DNA of 33,393 nt from Nocardiopsis chromatogenes YIM 90109 (GTDB lineage: Bacteria; Actinomycetota; Actinomycetes; Streptosporangiales; Streptosporangiaceae): the NCBI RefSeq assembly GCF_000341185.1, contig NZ_ANBH01000147.1, forward strand, positions 12,268 through 45,660, read 5' to 3'. Numbering within the stretch: the first letter of the stretch is position 1; every line of letters starts with the position of its first letter. Below the pieces are notes generated by a model that saw nothing but the letters and a program-made list of their open reading frames with translations, made no database searches and was not told the DNA's origin. The position numbers were made by a program, and so were the translations under genes. Shown piece by piece: positions 6,921 through 15,192 of the stretch.

Positions 6921-8297
6921 ATGGACGTGCTCAACGTGCTGTGGGGCATCGGCGGGATGCTGGTCATCCTGGCGCTCGCGTTCGCCTTCTCGACCGACCG
7001 CCGTGCGATCCGTCCGCGCACCGTGTTCGGCGCACTCGCGGTCCAAGTCGTCTTCGGCGTGCTCGTGCTCTACACGCCCTGGGGCAAGTCGGCACTGCAG
7101 GCCGTCGCGCTCGGCTTCCAGTCCCTCATCGACGCCTCCGGCGAGGGCATCGACTTCCTGTTCGGGGCGATCCTGCCGGAGGACGGCACGGTCTTCGCCT
7201 TCCAGGTGCTGCCGGTCGTCATCTTCGTGTCCTCCCTGACGGCGGTGCTCTACTACCTGAACATCCTGCAGTGGGTCGTGCGCATCATCGGCGGCGGCCT
7301 GCAGAAGGTGCTCGGCACCGGCAAGGCCGAGTCGATGAACGCCACCGCCAACATCTTCCTCGGGCTGACCGAGGCCCCCCTGGTGATCCGGCCCTACCTC
7401 ACCCGGCTCACCCGCTCGGAGCTGTTCGCCGTCATGGTGGGCGGCCTGGCCACGGTCGCCGGGAGCGTGCTCGTCGGCTACTACCTGCTCGGCGCGAGCA
7501 TGGAGTACCTGATCGCCGCCGCCTTCATGGCCGCCCCGGCGGGCCTGATGATGGCCAAGATCATCATCCCGGAGACCGAGAAGGAGGTCTCCGACCTCGC
7601 GGTCGAGGGCAAGGAGCCCGTCCCCGCGGTCCCCGGTGGCGGCGCCGCCGAGGCCGCGGCCCCCGCCTCCGCCGACGAGGCCGTCGCCGAGAGCCACGCG
7701 CACGGCACCGGCACCTCCACCGGCGCGGGCGACGCCGAGCCCGGCGCCACCGGCGCCATGGAGAGCGAAGAGGACTCCAAGCCGCACAACGTCATCGACG
7801 CCGCCGCCCGCGGCGCCACCGAGGGCCTGAAGCTGGCGCTGAACATCGGCGCCATGCTGCTCGCCTTCATCTCCCTGGTGGCCCTGCTCAACATGGGCCT
7901 GGGCGCCCTGGGCGGCCTGTTCGGCATGGACGACCTGAGCTTCCAGAAGATCCTCGGCTGGGTCTTCTCCCCGCTGATGTTCGTCATCGGCGTCCCGTGG
8001 AGCGAGGCGGTCACCGCCGGCGGGTTCCTCGGCCAGAAGCTCATCCTCAACGAGTTCGTGGCCTTCCTGGACTTCACGCCGCAGATGGCCGACCTGTCCG
8101 ACAAGACGGTCGCCATCGTCACCTTCACCATCACCGGCTTCGCCAACGTCGGCTCGCTGGCCGTGCTTCTGGGCGGCCTGGGCAACCTGGCCCCCAACCA
8201 GCGCAAGCGCATCGCCAAGCTGGGCGTGCGCGCCATCATCGCGGGCACGCTGGCCAACCTGATGAGCGCCGCCATCGCGGGCATCCTCATCGGCTAG
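6921..8297 (+). CDS. CNT-family nucleoside transporter (NupC type)
   Basis: A 458-residue cation-coupled nucleoside importer. Substrate-site elements known from the CNT family are visible: [17 protein letters not shown] (145-160), LILNEFVAF with E378, and GFANVGSL with N409 and S412. The position that is Gln in the GQTE motif of structurally known members is Leu149 here; Glu151 is kept. A hydrophilic Ala/Gly/Pro/Glu-rich insert of about 60 residues (roughly 227-287) interrupts the membrane domains and explains the excess over the usual length of about 400. ATG at 6921 follows GGGAGGGGG. It heads an operon with adenosine deaminase, under the divergent LacI regulator: uptake followed by deamination. 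Confidence 0.93.
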   Translation: MDVLNVLWGIGGMLVILALAFAFSTDRRAIRPRTVFGALAVQVVFGVLVLYTPWGKSALQAVALGFQSLIDASGEGIDFLFGAILPEDGTVFAFQVLPVVIFVSSLTAVLYYLNILQWVVRIIGGGLQKVLGTGKAESMNATANIFLGLTEAPLVIRPYLTRLTRSELFAVMVGGLATVAGSVLVGYYLLGASMEYLIAAAFMAAPAGLMMAKIIIPETEKEVSDLAVEGKEPVPAVPGGGAAEAAAPASADEAVAESHAHGTGTSTGAGDAEPGATGAMESEEDSKPHNVIDAAARGATEGLKLALNIGAMLLAFISLVALLNMGLGALGGLFGMDDLSFQKILGWVFSPLMFVIGVPWSEAVTAGGFLGQKLILNEFVAFLDFTPQMADLSDKTVAIVTFTITGFANVGSLAVLLGGLGNLAPNQRKRIAKLGVRAIIAGTLANLMSAAIAGILIG

Positions 8298-8307
8298 CCG
8301 CCGGACC

Positions 8308-8339
8308 GTGCGGCCCGTCCCCCGCGGGGCGGGCCGCAC
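8308..8339 (+). terminator. Intercistronic hairpin between transporter and deaminase
   Basis: A 14-bp stem (8308-8321 with 8326-8339; one G-U pair) and a CCGC loop, 10 nt after the transporter stop. It may reduce read-through or protect the upstream message; adenosine deaminase follows 53 nt later with its own good ribosome site. Confidence 0.7.
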
Positions 8340-8392
8340 ACGTATACGACAGACCCGAACCACACAACGACCCCGACCCCGGAGGAGTCCCG

Positions 8393-9520
8393 ATGCTCGG
8401 TCAGTCCGAACGGCCCACCCCCGCCCAGATCCGCCGGGCACCCAAGGTGCTGCTGCACGACCACCTCGACGGCGGGCTGCGCCCGGCCACGGTGGCCGAG
8501 CTGGCGGCGGAGTCCGGCTACGACCGGCTGCCCACGACCGACACCGCCGAGCTGGGCCGCTGGTTCCGCGACGCGGCCGACTCCGGCTCGCTGGAGCGCT
8601 ACCTGGAGACCTTCTCGCACACGGTCGGCGTGATGCAGACCCGCGAGGCGCTGGTGCGGGTGGCCGCCGAGGCCGCCGAGGACCTGGCGGCCGACGGCGT
8701 GGTCTACGCCGAGGTGCGCTACGCCCCCGAGCTGTTCCAGGAGCGCGGGCTGGGCCTGGACGAGATCGTCGAGGCGGTGCAGGAGGGCTTCACCGAGGGC
8801 GGGCGCCGCGCCGCCGCGGCCGGGAACCGCATCCTGGTGCGCACGCTGCTGTGCGCGATGCGGCAGAACGCCCGCGCCACCGAGATCGCCGAGCTGGCGG
8901 TGCGCCACCGCGACGCCGGGGTGGCCGGGTTCGACATCGCCGGGCCCGAGGCCGGGTTCCCGCCCACCCGCAACCTGGACGCCTTCGAGTACCTGCGCCG
9001 CCAGAACGCCCACTTCACGATCCACGCGGGGGAGGCCTTCGGGCTCCCGTCGATCTGGGAGGCCATCCAGCACTGCGGCGCCGAGCGGCTGGGGCACGGG
9101 GTGCGCATCGTCGACGACATCAAGGTGCACGACGACGGGTCGGCCGAGCTGGGCCGCCTGGCCCAGTACGTGCGCGACCGGCGCATGCCGCTGGAGATGT
9201 GCCCGAGCTCGAACGTGCAGACGGGGGCGGCCGAGTCGATCGCCGCGCACCCGATCAGCCTGCTGCGGCGGCTGCGCTTCCGGGTGACGGTCAACACCGA
9301 CAACCGGCTGATGAGCGGCACGTCGATGTCGGAGGAGTTCGAGAAGCTGTCCGAGGCGTTCGGGTACACCCTGGACGACATGCAGTGGTTCACGCTGAAC
9401 GCGATGAAGTCGTCGTTCCTGCCCTTCGACGAGCGGATCGTGCTGATCGACGACGTGATCAAGCCAGGGTACGCCGCCCTGCGCTCCGAGCACCTGTTCC
9501 GCACCCCCGGCCGCGCCTGA
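8393..9520 (+). CDS. add: Adenosine deaminase
   Basis: A 375-residue zinc hydrolase converting adenosine and deoxyadenosine to inosine and deoxyinosine. Metal and catalytic residues are all visible: H22 and H24 (LLHDHLDGG), H211 and E214 (IHAGEAFG), H235 (RLGHGVRI) and D303 ([12 protein letters not shown]). The TDN form, where many homologues have TDD, is the usual actinobacterial variant. The start is ATG 8393 with GGAGGAG (8381-8387) 5 nt upstream; the same frame is open far upstream but that part overlaps the transporter gene. The neighbouring transporter supplies its substrate. A terminator follows at 9584. Confidence 0.96.
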   Translation: MLGQSERPTPAQIRRAPKVLLHDHLDGGLRPATVAELAAESGYDRLPTTDTAELGRWFRDAADSGSLERYLETFSHTVGVMQTREALVRVAAEAAEDLAADGVVYAEVRYAPELFQERGLGLDEIVEAVQEGFTEGGRRAAAAGNRILVRTLLCAMRQNARATEIAELAVRHRDAGVAGFDIAGPEAGFPPTRNLDAFEYLRRQNAHFTIHAGEAFGLPSIWEAIQHCGAERLGHGVRIVDDIKVHDDGSAELGRLAQYVRDRRMPLEMCPSSNVQTGAAESIAAHPISLLRRLRFRVTVNTDNRLMSGTSMSEEFEKLSEAFGYTLDDMQWFTLNAMKSSFLPFDERIVLIDDVIKPGYAALRSEHLFRTPGRA

Positions 9521-9583
9521 GGGAGGCGGCGCCGACCGGGTCGCGCACCGACCGGGTCGAGCGCCGATGGGAGCCGACGCCGA

Positions 9584-9610
9584 AAGGGGCCGCGCCTCGC
9601 GCGGCCCCTT
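9584..9610. terminator. Bidirectional terminator between add and ABC permease
   Basis: AAGGGGCCGCGC (9584-9595) pairs with GCGCGGCCCCTT (9599-9610) around CTC, with a short T-run (CTTT) just downstream on the plus strand. It lies between two convergent genes. Confidence 0.85.
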
Positions 9611-9638
9611 CGCCGTCTTTGCCGTGTCCGGGGCGGGG

Positions 9639-10442
9639 TCACTCCCAACGGAAGAACACCGCCGCGACCACGGCGGCGGCCGCGGCCGTGGCGGCGGCCG
9701 CGGCCGTGGCCGCGAGCACCGCCATCGGCCCGCCCGCGGCCCCCTCCCCGGCCCAGGCGGAGGAGAGCGCGTCGACCGCCGCGCCGAACGGGAGCCACTC
9801 GCCCACGCGCGCCACCCCGTCCGGCAGCGACGCCTTGCCGCCGAACATCCCGCCGAGCGCCCCGAACCCCAGGTAGGCGACGAGACCGAGCGCGACGGCG
9901 GAGTTGGGGGTGGGCGCCACCGCCGCCACCACCATGCCCACGGCGAACATCGCGGCGAACGTCAGGGCCACGGCGCCGAGCGCCGCGGCCGGGTCGATCG
10001 GCGGATGGGCGCCGAAGAACACGACGGCCGCCCCGAAGGCCACCGCCATGCCGAGCACGGCCTGCACCACGCCCACCACGACCTGGGCCACCAGGACCAT
10101 CATCGGCGACGCCGGGGTGGCGCCGAGCCTGCGCAGCACCCCGGACTTGCGGTAGGCGGACAGGAAGCTGGGCGTGTTCACGATGCCGATCAGCCCGACC
10201 ACCATCGTGAAGACGAGCGGGAGGACGTAGATGTCCAGGGCCGTCCGGCCGCCGGTGACCACCGTCTCCGAGGCCGACGAGGCGCTCATGACGAGGATGA
10301 GCAGCGGCAGTCCGAAGGGGACGATGAGTCCCGCGGTGTCCCGGATGACCATCTTGGCCTCGCACACCGCGAGGAGCAGCCAGGACCGGACACCGGGGCG
10401 GGCGGGGGACCGTACGGGCGTCGTCGCCGTCTGCGAGGTCAC
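9639..10442 (-). CDS. ABC-2 type exporter permease
   Basis: A 267-residue membrane subunit with about six hydrophobic segments, the ABC-2 layout of drug or lipid exporters: a first segment at about 40-55 (LIVPFGLPLLILVMS), then IYVLPLVFTMVVGLIGIVN, the cytoplasmic SFLSAYRKSGVLRRLGATP characteristic of this family, and four more. The GTG at 10442 has an excellent AAGGAGGG ribosome site. The C-terminus is an Ala-rich segment partly made of an 18-bp tandem duplication (9672-9707). Its partner ATPase is encoded upstream at 11610-10867, but 424 bp containing an IS110 transposase relic separate them. Substrate unknown. Confidence 0.92.
   Translation of the reverse strand: MTSQTATTPVRSPARPGVRSWLLLAVCEAKMVIRDTAGLIVPFGLPLLILVMSASSASETVVTGGRTALDIYVLPLVFTMVVGLIGIVNTPSFLSAYRKSGVLRRLGATPASPMMVLVAQVVVGVVQAVLGMAVAFGAAVVFFGAHPPIDPAAALGAVALTFAAMFAVGMVVAAVAPTPNSAVALGLVAYLGFGALGGMFGGKASLPDGVARVGEWLPFGAAVDALSSAWAGEGAAGGPMAVLAATAAAAATAAAAAVVAAVFFRWE
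9672..9707 (+). repeat. 18-bp tandem duplication in permease C-terminus
   Basis: Two exact adjacent copies of GGCGGCGGCCGCGGCCGT (9672-9689, 9690-9707) encode alternating ATAAAA blocks in the last membrane segment of the ABC permease. In-frame duplication; possible copy-number variation. Confidence 0.85.
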
Positions 10443-10558
10443 GGCGCCCTCCTTTCTTCCGTCGGTTGCGTGCGCCCGACCAGGCCGCGGCGGCGGATCC
10501 GCGCGGGCGGGGCGGGGGCGGAGACGGCGGAGGCGGCAACGGCCGTTCCAGAGGGCCC

Positions 10559-10870
10559 GACGCCCTGGCGGCCGCCGCGGGCCTGGCCCCGGTGCTGTCC
10601 CGGTCCGAGCGCATCCGCTACTCGCGCGGCGCCACCGGCGGGGACAAGGCCCTCAAGCGCGTCGTCCACCCGTCGGCCTTCTGCGCTCTGCGGCGCCATC
10701 CGGCCTCCCGCACCTTCTGCGACGGCAAGCGCGCCGAGGGCGAGTGGCACCGCCAAGCGCTCATCGCCCCGGCCCGACGGCGGGTCAACGTGCTGTTCGC
10801 GATCCTGCGCGACCGCAGGCCCGATGAGGACCGGCCCGCGCCCCGTCGCGTGGCTCGACAACAGCATTAG
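10559..10870 (+). pseudogene. IS110-family transposase relic (C-terminal part)
   Basis: In the plus frame opening at 10466, about 100 codons ending at the TAG 10868-10870 read like the C-terminal (Transposase_20) part of IS110 transposases: DALAAAAGLAPVLSRSERI, then RRHPASRTFCDGKRAEGEW, HRQALIAPARRRVNVLFAIL and RDR. The N-terminal DEDD catalytic domain and flanking element ends are absent; the upstream codons are Gly/Arg-rich and unrelated. It lies antisense between the ATPase and permease genes of the ABC exporter, and its stop overlaps the ATPase stop by 2 nt. It is a decayed fragment, unlikely to be active. Confidence 0.75.
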
Positions 10871-11610
10871 GCGGCCTCCTCCTCTTCTTCGGGCTCACCG
10901 AGCCGCTCGCCGGTGAGCGCGAGGAACGCTCCGTCGAGGTCGGCGGCCCCGGCCCGGCGCACCAGCTCCGCCGGGGTGCCCAGGGCCGCCACGCGTCCGG
11001 CACGGATCAGGGCGACCCGGCCGCACAGCCGCTCGACCTCGTCCATGGCGTGGCTGACCAGCACCACGGTCTCCTCGGTGAGCTGCTCGACGGTGGCCCA
11101 CATGCGCCGCCGCGCCCGCGGGTCCAGGCCGGTGGTCAGCTCGTCGAGGATCACCACCCGGGGGCGTCCGGCGAGCGCGAGCGCGATCGAGAGCCGCTGC
11201 GCCTGGCCGCCGGAGAGCCGGGAGAAGCGGGTGCCCCGCTGCTTGGTCAGCTCCACCAGCTCCAGCAGCTCCTCGCGGGGGCGCGGCGAGGGGTAGAAGC
11301 TCCGGTAGAGGTCGACGAGTTCGGCGACGGTGAGGGCGTCGTGGAGCTGGGCCTCCTGGAGCTGGACCCCGAGGACCCGGCGCACGGCCGCCCGGTCCCG
11401 CCACGGATCGAGGCCCATCAGGGTGACGCGGCCGCCGTCCGGGGCGCGCAGTCCGGCGATGAGCTCGACGGCGGTGGTCTTGCCCGCGCCGTTGGTGCCC
11501 AGGATGCCCAGGACCTCGCCCTCGTCGACGCTCAGGCTCAGGTCGTCGACGGCGACGGTGTCGCCGTAGCGTTTGCGGAGGTTCTCCGCCTGGATGGCAG
11601 GTCGGTTCAT
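10867..11610 (-). CDS. ABC exporter ATP-binding protein
   Basis: A 247-residue ATPase with all nucleotide-binding motifs: Walker A GTNGAGKTT (38-46), Q-loop Gln near 83-85 (GVQLQEAQ), signature RLSGGQAQRL (131-140), Walker B VVILDE (152-157) and the H-loop His187 (VLVSHAMDE). It energises the ABC-2 permease at 9639-10442. The ATG at 11610 is used; the frame continues upstream but contains the divergent kinase promoter. There is no Shine-Dalgarno, but TAGCGT lies 7 nt before the ATG, suggesting a leaderless transcript. Its C-terminus is strongly acidic (EEEEEAA). Divergent from the two-component system that probably controls it. Confidence 0.95.
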   Translation of the reverse strand: MNRPAIQAENLRKRYGDTVAVDDLSLSVDEGEVLGILGTNGAGKTTAVELIAGLRAPDGGRVTLMGLDPWRDRAAVRRVLGVQLQEAQLHDALTVAELVDLYRSFYPSPRPREELLELVELTKQRGTRFSRLSGGQAQRLSIALALAGRPRVVILDELTTGLDPRARRRMWATVEQLTEETVVLVSHAMDEVERLCGRVALIRAGRVAALGTPAELVRRAGAADLDGAFLALTGERLGEPEEEEEAA

Positions 11611-11617
11611 GGCGACG

Positions 11618-11658
11618 ACGCTAGATCCGGCCCGGCCGCGGGCACCTGTGCCACAGGT
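11618..11658 (-). promoter_or_regulatory. ABC exporter promoter with 15-bp palindrome
   Basis: TAGCGT (11618-11623, minus strand) is placed 7 nt before the ATPase ATG. Twenty base pairs further upstream, ACCTGTG (11644-11650) and CACAGGT (11652-11658) form a perfect palindrome with one central base. It lies at the expected site for a NarL-type response regulator dimer, and such a regulator is encoded divergently. Confidence 0.65.
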
Positions 11659-11709
11659 CAGGAGCGGCGGCCATGACTTTCGGCACCCGTGGGCCCCACC
11701 CGCCCCCCG

Positions 11710-11721
11710 TACCGTTGTGCC
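11710..11721 (+). promoter_or_regulatory. Leaderless -10 box of sensor kinase gene
   Basis: TACCGT (11710-11715) followed by 6 nt and then the ATG at 11722. No ribosome site is visible. Confidence 0.55.
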
Positions 11722-12831
11722 ATGCGCCGTGTCCCCCTGGAGGCCTGGTCGGGCTTCGCGATGCTCGCCGTGTGCGTGGCCATCGGCGTCTTCGTGGTGT
11801 TCAGCCCGGCCGGGCTCCGCATCCCGACGCCCGCATGGATCCTGCTCTTCGGCCTGACCATCGCGGCGGTGCTGGCCACGGCGCTGGCCGAGGGGGCTCG
11901 GCCCGCCGTCCAGCGCGGCTGCTACGCCGCCGCGGTCGTCCTGGGCTGGTGCGTCCTGCTGACAGCGCCGCAGGCCGAGCCCCTGGCCATCGTCCTGGTC
12001 GTGATCGCCGCCTTCGGCTCCAGCGTCCTGCCGCTCCGGGCGGTCCTGGGCGTCGCCCTCGTCAACACCGCCGTGATCGGGGCCGCCTGGAGCGACCGGA
12101 TGGACGATCCGTCGTCCTGGGCGTTCGTCGTCGGCATGTACCTGCTGATCCACGTCTCGGCGGTGCTGAGCGTGACCGCCATCATCCGGGAGCAGCGCAT
12201 GCGCCGCGAGCTGGCCGAGGCGCACGTGGAGCTGCAGGCGGCCGGGGTGCTGCTGGAGGCGTCCGCGCGCACCGCGGAGCGCCTGCGCATCTCCCGCGAC
12301 CTGCACGACCTGATCGGGCACCAGCTCACCGTGCTCACCCTGGAGCTGGAGGCGGCCCGGCACCGGGAGGGGGACCGGGCGCGGGAGCACGTCGACCAGG
12401 CCGGCCGGGTCGCCCGGGACCTGCTGGCCGACGTGCGCTCCACGGTGGACGCGCTGCGCACGGACCCGCGCGACGGGCTGGCCGCGTCCCTGGCCCGGAT
12501 CGGCGCCGACGCGCCCGGGCTCGACGTGGCGGTGGAGGTCGCCGACGGCGTCCGGCCCGACGAGGAGCAGGCGGCGGCGCTGGTGCGGGCGGTGAAGGAG
12601 ATCGTGACCAACACGCTGCGCCACGCGGACGCCCGCGAACTGTGGATCGACCTGGGCCTGGACGGGGGCACGGTCCGGCTGACCGCCGCCGACGACGGCC
12701 GCGGGGCCGCCGACGCGCGGCCCGGCAACGGGCTGACCGGGATGCGGGAGCGGTTCGAGGCCCTCGGGGGCGGCGCGGCCTTCGACGGGAGCGACGGGTT
12801 CCGGGTGTCGGCGTGGATGCCGGTCCGATGA
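11722..12831 (+). CDS. Sensor histidine kinase, HisKA_3/NarX-DesK type
   Basis: A 369-residue membrane kinase. Five to six hydrophobic segments fill residues 8-155 without a large extracellular domain, as in DesK-like and intramembrane-sensing kinases. A coiled-coil linker (156-185) leads to the HisKA_3 phosphoacceptor H195 in RISRDLHDLIGHQ. The HATPase domain shows EIVTNTLRHADA (N-box), ADDGRGA (G1) and NGLTGMRERFEALGG (G2). The ATG at 11722 follows a TACCGT box and gives the best N-terminus; an in-frame ATG at 11689 adds 11 poorly protein-like residues. Its stop overlaps the response-regulator start (ATGA). Divergent to the ABC exporter, a common arrangement for envelope-stress or drug-responsive export. 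Confidence 0.95.
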   Translation: MRRVPLEAWSGFAMLAVCVAIGVFVVFSPAGLRIPTPAWILLFGLTIAAVLATALAEGARPAVQRGCYAAAVVLGWCVLLTAPQAEPLAIVLVVIAAFGSSVLPLRAVLGVALVNTAVIGAAWSDRMDDPSSWAFVVGMYLLIHVSAVLSVTAIIREQRMRRELAEAHVELQAAGVLLEASARTAERLRISRDLHDLIGHQLTVLTLELEAARHREGDRAREHVDQAGRVARDLLADVRSTVDALRTDPRDGLAASLARIGADAPGLDVAVEVADGVRPDEEQAAALVRAVKEIVTNTLRHADARELWIDLGLDGGTVRLTAADDGRGAADARPGNGLTGMRERFEALGGGAAFDGSDGFRVSAWMPVR

Positions 12832-13472
12832 CCCGGGTGGTGGTGGTCGACGACCAGACGCTGGTGCGCCAGGGCATCCGCGGGCTGCTGGACCTGGCGG
12901 GCATCGACGTGGTGGGGGAGGCCGGCGACGGGGCCGAGGCGCTGGAGGTGATCGCCGAGGCCCGGCCCGACGTGGTCCTCCTCGACCTGCGGATGCCGCG
13001 CCACGACGGCATCTGGGCGCTGAAGCGGCTGCGTGAGGAGGGGTCGCGGGTGCCGGTGCTGGTGCTGACCACGTTCAACGACGACGAGCTGGTGCTGGAG
13101 GCGCTCCGGGCGGGGGCGCGCGGGTACCTGCTCAAGGACGTGACGCTGGACCAGCTCACCCGGGCCGTGCACACCCTGGCGGCCGGGGGGACACTGGTCG
13201 CGCCGTCCATCACCGACCGGCTGCTCCGGGCCGTCCGGGACGGCCCGCCGCCCGCGGCGGATGGCCCCGTCCGGATCGAGGACCTCACCGGGCGCGAGCG
13301 CGAGGTCCTGCGACTGGTCGCGGAGGGGTACAGCAACCGGGAGATCGCCGGGGTCCTGCATTTGGCCGAGGGGACGGTGAAGAACCACGTCTCCGCGATC
13401 CTGGTGAAGCTGGGCGCCCGCGACCGCACGAACGCGGTCCTGCGCGCCCTGCACGAGGGTGTGCTGCCGTAA
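12828..13472 (+). CDS. NarL/LuxR-family response regulator
   Basis: A 214-residue response regulator. Receiver domain: acidic pair D8/D9 (VVVVDDQ), phosphoacceptor D53 (VVLLDLRMP), T81 and K103 (GYLLKDV). C-terminal LuxR-type HTH at about 148-210: LTGREREVLRLVAEGYSNRE, then LAEGTVKNHVSAILVKL. It is coupled to the kinase by an ATGA overlap. The likely target is the palindrome at 11644-11658 between its own operon and the ABC exporter. Confidence 0.96.
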   Translation: MTRVVVVDDQTLVRQGIRGLLDLAGIDVVGEAGDGAEALEVIAEARPDVVLLDLRMPRHDGIWALKRLREEGSRVPVLVLTTFNDDELVLEALRAGARGYLLKDVTLDQLTRAVHTLAAGGTLVAPSITDRLLRAVRDGPPPAADGPVRIEDLTGREREVLRLVAEGYSNREIAGVLHLAEGTVKNHVSAILVKLGARDRTNAVLRALHEGVLP

Positions 13473-13522
13473 AGGATTCGTCCACAGCCTGTGGGCAAAA
13501 AGGCGCATGCCCTGAGAACAAC

Positions 13523-13734
13523 GGAACGACACGTGCCCCGCTCACGGGTTCTCCCCGGCTGACCGGCCACCGGAGCGCAAGGGGGAAGGCCGCAGCGAGC
13601 GAGGTGGGTGTCCCCTCCGGCGGCGCTGTCAACCGCACCGCGCGCAGGGGTCACCGGATATGGCGGCGACGGCGGGACCGGGGCGGCTCCCCGGCCCCGC
13701 CTGCCGGGCGGCGCGGCCGGGGGGTACCCGGCGC
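13523..13734 (+). repeat. Dispersed non-coding repeat, copy A
   Basis: About 210 bp here match 32735-32952 collinearly and in the same orientation. Shared blocks include GGAACGACA, GTGCCCCGCTC, GGCCACCGG-GCGCAAGG, TCCGGC-GCG-TGTC and GGCGGCGACGG, with the block starts 139 nt apart here and 145 in the other copy, explained mostly by a 5-nt insertion. No protein is convincing on either strand. Together with the IS30-like fragment that follows, this fills the 466-bp gap between the response regulator and the split-barrel gene. Confidence 0.65.
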
Positions 13735-13835
13735 AGTTCGCGGCTGATGGTTCCCGGGGCACGGCCCGGGTCGCGTCCCAGGTGGCGGGCGATGGCGCGC
13801 ACGCCCGCCGCCCGACAGCGCTGCCGCAAAGACCG
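13725..13835 (-). pseudogene. Probable IS30-family transposase HTH relic
   Basis: A short minus-strand frame reads RQRCRAAGVRAIARHLGRDP, then GRAPGTISRELRR, which resembles the N-terminal helix-turn-helix of IS30 transposases (RAIARxLGRxPSTISRELRRN). No catalytic DDE part is present and the codons before and after are not protein-like. Evidence is a single motif of about 30 residues, so this is tentative. Confidence 0.4.
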
Positions 13836-13938
13836 CCCGCATCCGCCGTCGTCGCCATCCGCCTCGCACCCCACCGAGCCGCCGCCCGTCCGGGGCCACC
13901 GGGCGGGGCACCGGCCGGGCCGTCGCCGCTCCCCCCGG

Positions 13939-14394
13939 TCAGCCGAGCCAGACTCCGCCGCGCATCAGGTGGCGGCCCTCCATCTCGTTGACCTCGCGCC
14001 AGGCCTGGATGCGGTCCGGACGGATCCGGAAGTACTGGTACGGCTCCGCGCTCTCGCGCGGGTCGAAGCCCGTCGCCTCGGCGAACGCGTCGCCCGTCCC
14101 GTCGGGGAGTTCGGTGAGCTCCACCGGCTCGGCGTGGCCGTCGATGAGGACCACGTCCCGGGTCGGGCCGAGCGCGAGCCGGACCCGCCCGTCGGCGAGC
14201 AGGTTGCGGCCCGTCACCGAGGCGGCGGCCGTCGAGACGAGGAACGTGTTCCCGTCCCACATGTAGGAGAGCGGGACGAGGTAGGCGCCCTTCGAGGCGC
14301 CCGCACTGGCGACCCACAGGTCGACGTCGCTCTCCAGCCTCGCCCGGGTGTCCCGGATCCTCTCCTCAAGCGCGCGCGGCGGAGCGTCGGTCAT
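13939..14394 (-). CDS. Split-barrel (pyridoxamine 5'-phosphate oxidase-like) protein
   Basis: A 151-residue protein of the FMN/F420-binding split-barrel superfamily. Seen: VDLWVASAGASKGAYLVPLSYMW-type strand pair (about 24-46), GNTFLVSTAAASVTGRNLLADG, RVRLALGPTRDVVLIDG, and an acidic segment before YQYFRIRPDRIQAWREVNE. Members include F420-dependent reductases and flavin oxidases; the substrate cannot be told. The ATG at 14394 has GGGAG 8 nt upstream. The 10-mer CAGGAATCGA just upstream (14407-14416, minus strand) also occurs in the two VOC promoters nearby, hinting at common control. Confidence 0.85.
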   Translation of the reverse strand: MTDAPPRALEERIRDTRARLESDVDLWVASAGASKGAYLVPLSYMWDGNTFLVSTAAASVTGRNLLADGRVRLALGPTRDVVLIDGHAEPVELTELPDGTGDAFAEATGFDPRESAEPYQYFRIRPDRIQAWREVNEMEGRHLMRGGVWLG

Positions 14395-14547
14395 GCGTGT
14401 CTCCCGTCGATTCCTGCGGACCCGCAGTCGGCGGATCGCGTCGGTCGTCTGGCGAGTCAGAGTACGGGCGGCCCGGCGGCAGGGCCGCGGCCGACCCCGG
14501 TGCCGCGGGCCCCCGGCCGCCGTGCGCGCCCCTGGACGCTCCGCGGT

Positions 14548-14593
14548 TCCCGCTCTCGGCCGCTCTCCGGCTCCGGCTCCCGCTCTCGGCCGC
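14548..14593 (+). repeat. Short direct repeat in intergenic DNA
   Basis: TCCCGCTCTCGGCCGC occurs exactly at 14548-14563 and 14578-14593 (30-bp period) in the 256-bp non-coding stretch between the split-barrel gene and the first VOC gene. No gene is seen in that stretch. Confidence 0.8.
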
Positions 14594-14650
14594 CGCGCTC
14601 GCGGGACCGGTGGTCGGCGGCGAGCGCGGCTCCCCACGCGGGGTGGCACA

Positions 14651-15061
14651 TCAGTCGGCCTGCCGGATGCGGACCAGGTTGCCCGCCGGGTCGCGGAAGG
14701 CGCAGTCCCGGATGCCGTACGGCTGGTCGGTCGGCTCCTGGACGACCTCGGCGCCCCGGGCCTCCACCTTCTCGAAAACGCCGTCGACATCGTGGGAGGC
14801 CAGCAGGATCCACCCGTAGGTGCCCTTGGCCATCATCTCGTGGATCATCCGGCGCTCGTCCTCGGTGAGGCCCGGGTCGACCGTCGGCGGCGCCAGCAGG
14901 ATGTTGGTGCCGGGCTGGTCGGCGGGGCCGACGGTGATCCAGCGCATCGTGCCCTGCCCGACGTCGGTGCGGACCTCGAAGCCGAGGACGTCGCGGTAGA
15001 AGGCCAGCGACTCCTCCGGGTCGGTGTGCGGGAGCGGCGTGGTGTGAATCGTGATGTCCAT
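14651..15061 (-). CDS. VOC/glyoxalase family protein, single domain
   Basis: A 136-residue vicinal-oxygen-chelate fold protein. Features: an N-terminal HTTPLPHTDPEESLAFYRDV and LGFEVRTDVG module, MRWITVGPADQPGTNILLAP, and a C-terminal half ending in DCAFRDPAGNLVRIRQ, the usual strand with the metal-ligand Glu position occupied here by Val-Arg, so metal chemistry is uncertain. Family roles include glyoxalase I, dioxygenases and antibiotic-binding resistance proteins. The ATG at 15061 has no ribosome site, but TAGGGT lies 7 nt before it, giving a leaderless start. It shares a 21-nt promoter element with the VOC gene at 15193-15819. Confidence 0.88.
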   Translation of the reverse strand: MDITIHTTPLPHTDPEESLAFYRDVLGFEVRTDVGQGTMRWITVGPADQPGTNILLAPPTVDPGLTEDERRMIHEMMAKGTYGWILLASHDVDGVFEKVEARGAEVVQEPTDQPYGIRDCAFRDPAGNLVRIRQAD

Positions 15062-15068
15062 GCAGATC

Positions 15069-15112
15069 ACCCTAGGAGCGGCCGATTCCCGGCGCTTCTC
15101 GATTCCTGACCG
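15069..15112 (-). promoter_or_regulatory. VOC promoter 1 with shared 21-nt element
   Basis: Minus strand: the element beginning GGTCAGGAATCGAGAAGCGC (within 15092-15112), a 17-nt spacer, TAGGGT (15074-15069), 7 nt, then ATG. The element is identical to that at 15851-15871. It occupies and extends upstream of the -35 position, as an activator-binding or special sigma-factor site would. Confidence 0.7.
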
Positions 15113-15192
15113 GGTCGGCGCGTGTCGCGGGTCCCGGGGCGGGGCGGACGGGGGCGCCCCGGCGGCGGCTGCCGCCATGGCGCCCGCGGCGG

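Noticed and set aside
6809-8392. Upstream extension of the adenosine deaminase frame
   Set aside because: It overlaps the transporter gene entirely and carries no recognisable domain; a strong ribosome site precedes the ATG at 8393.
9672-9707. Tandem 18-bp repeat as a CRISPR or origin iteron
   Set aside because: Only two adjacent copies, in frame within a coding sequence and without spacers.
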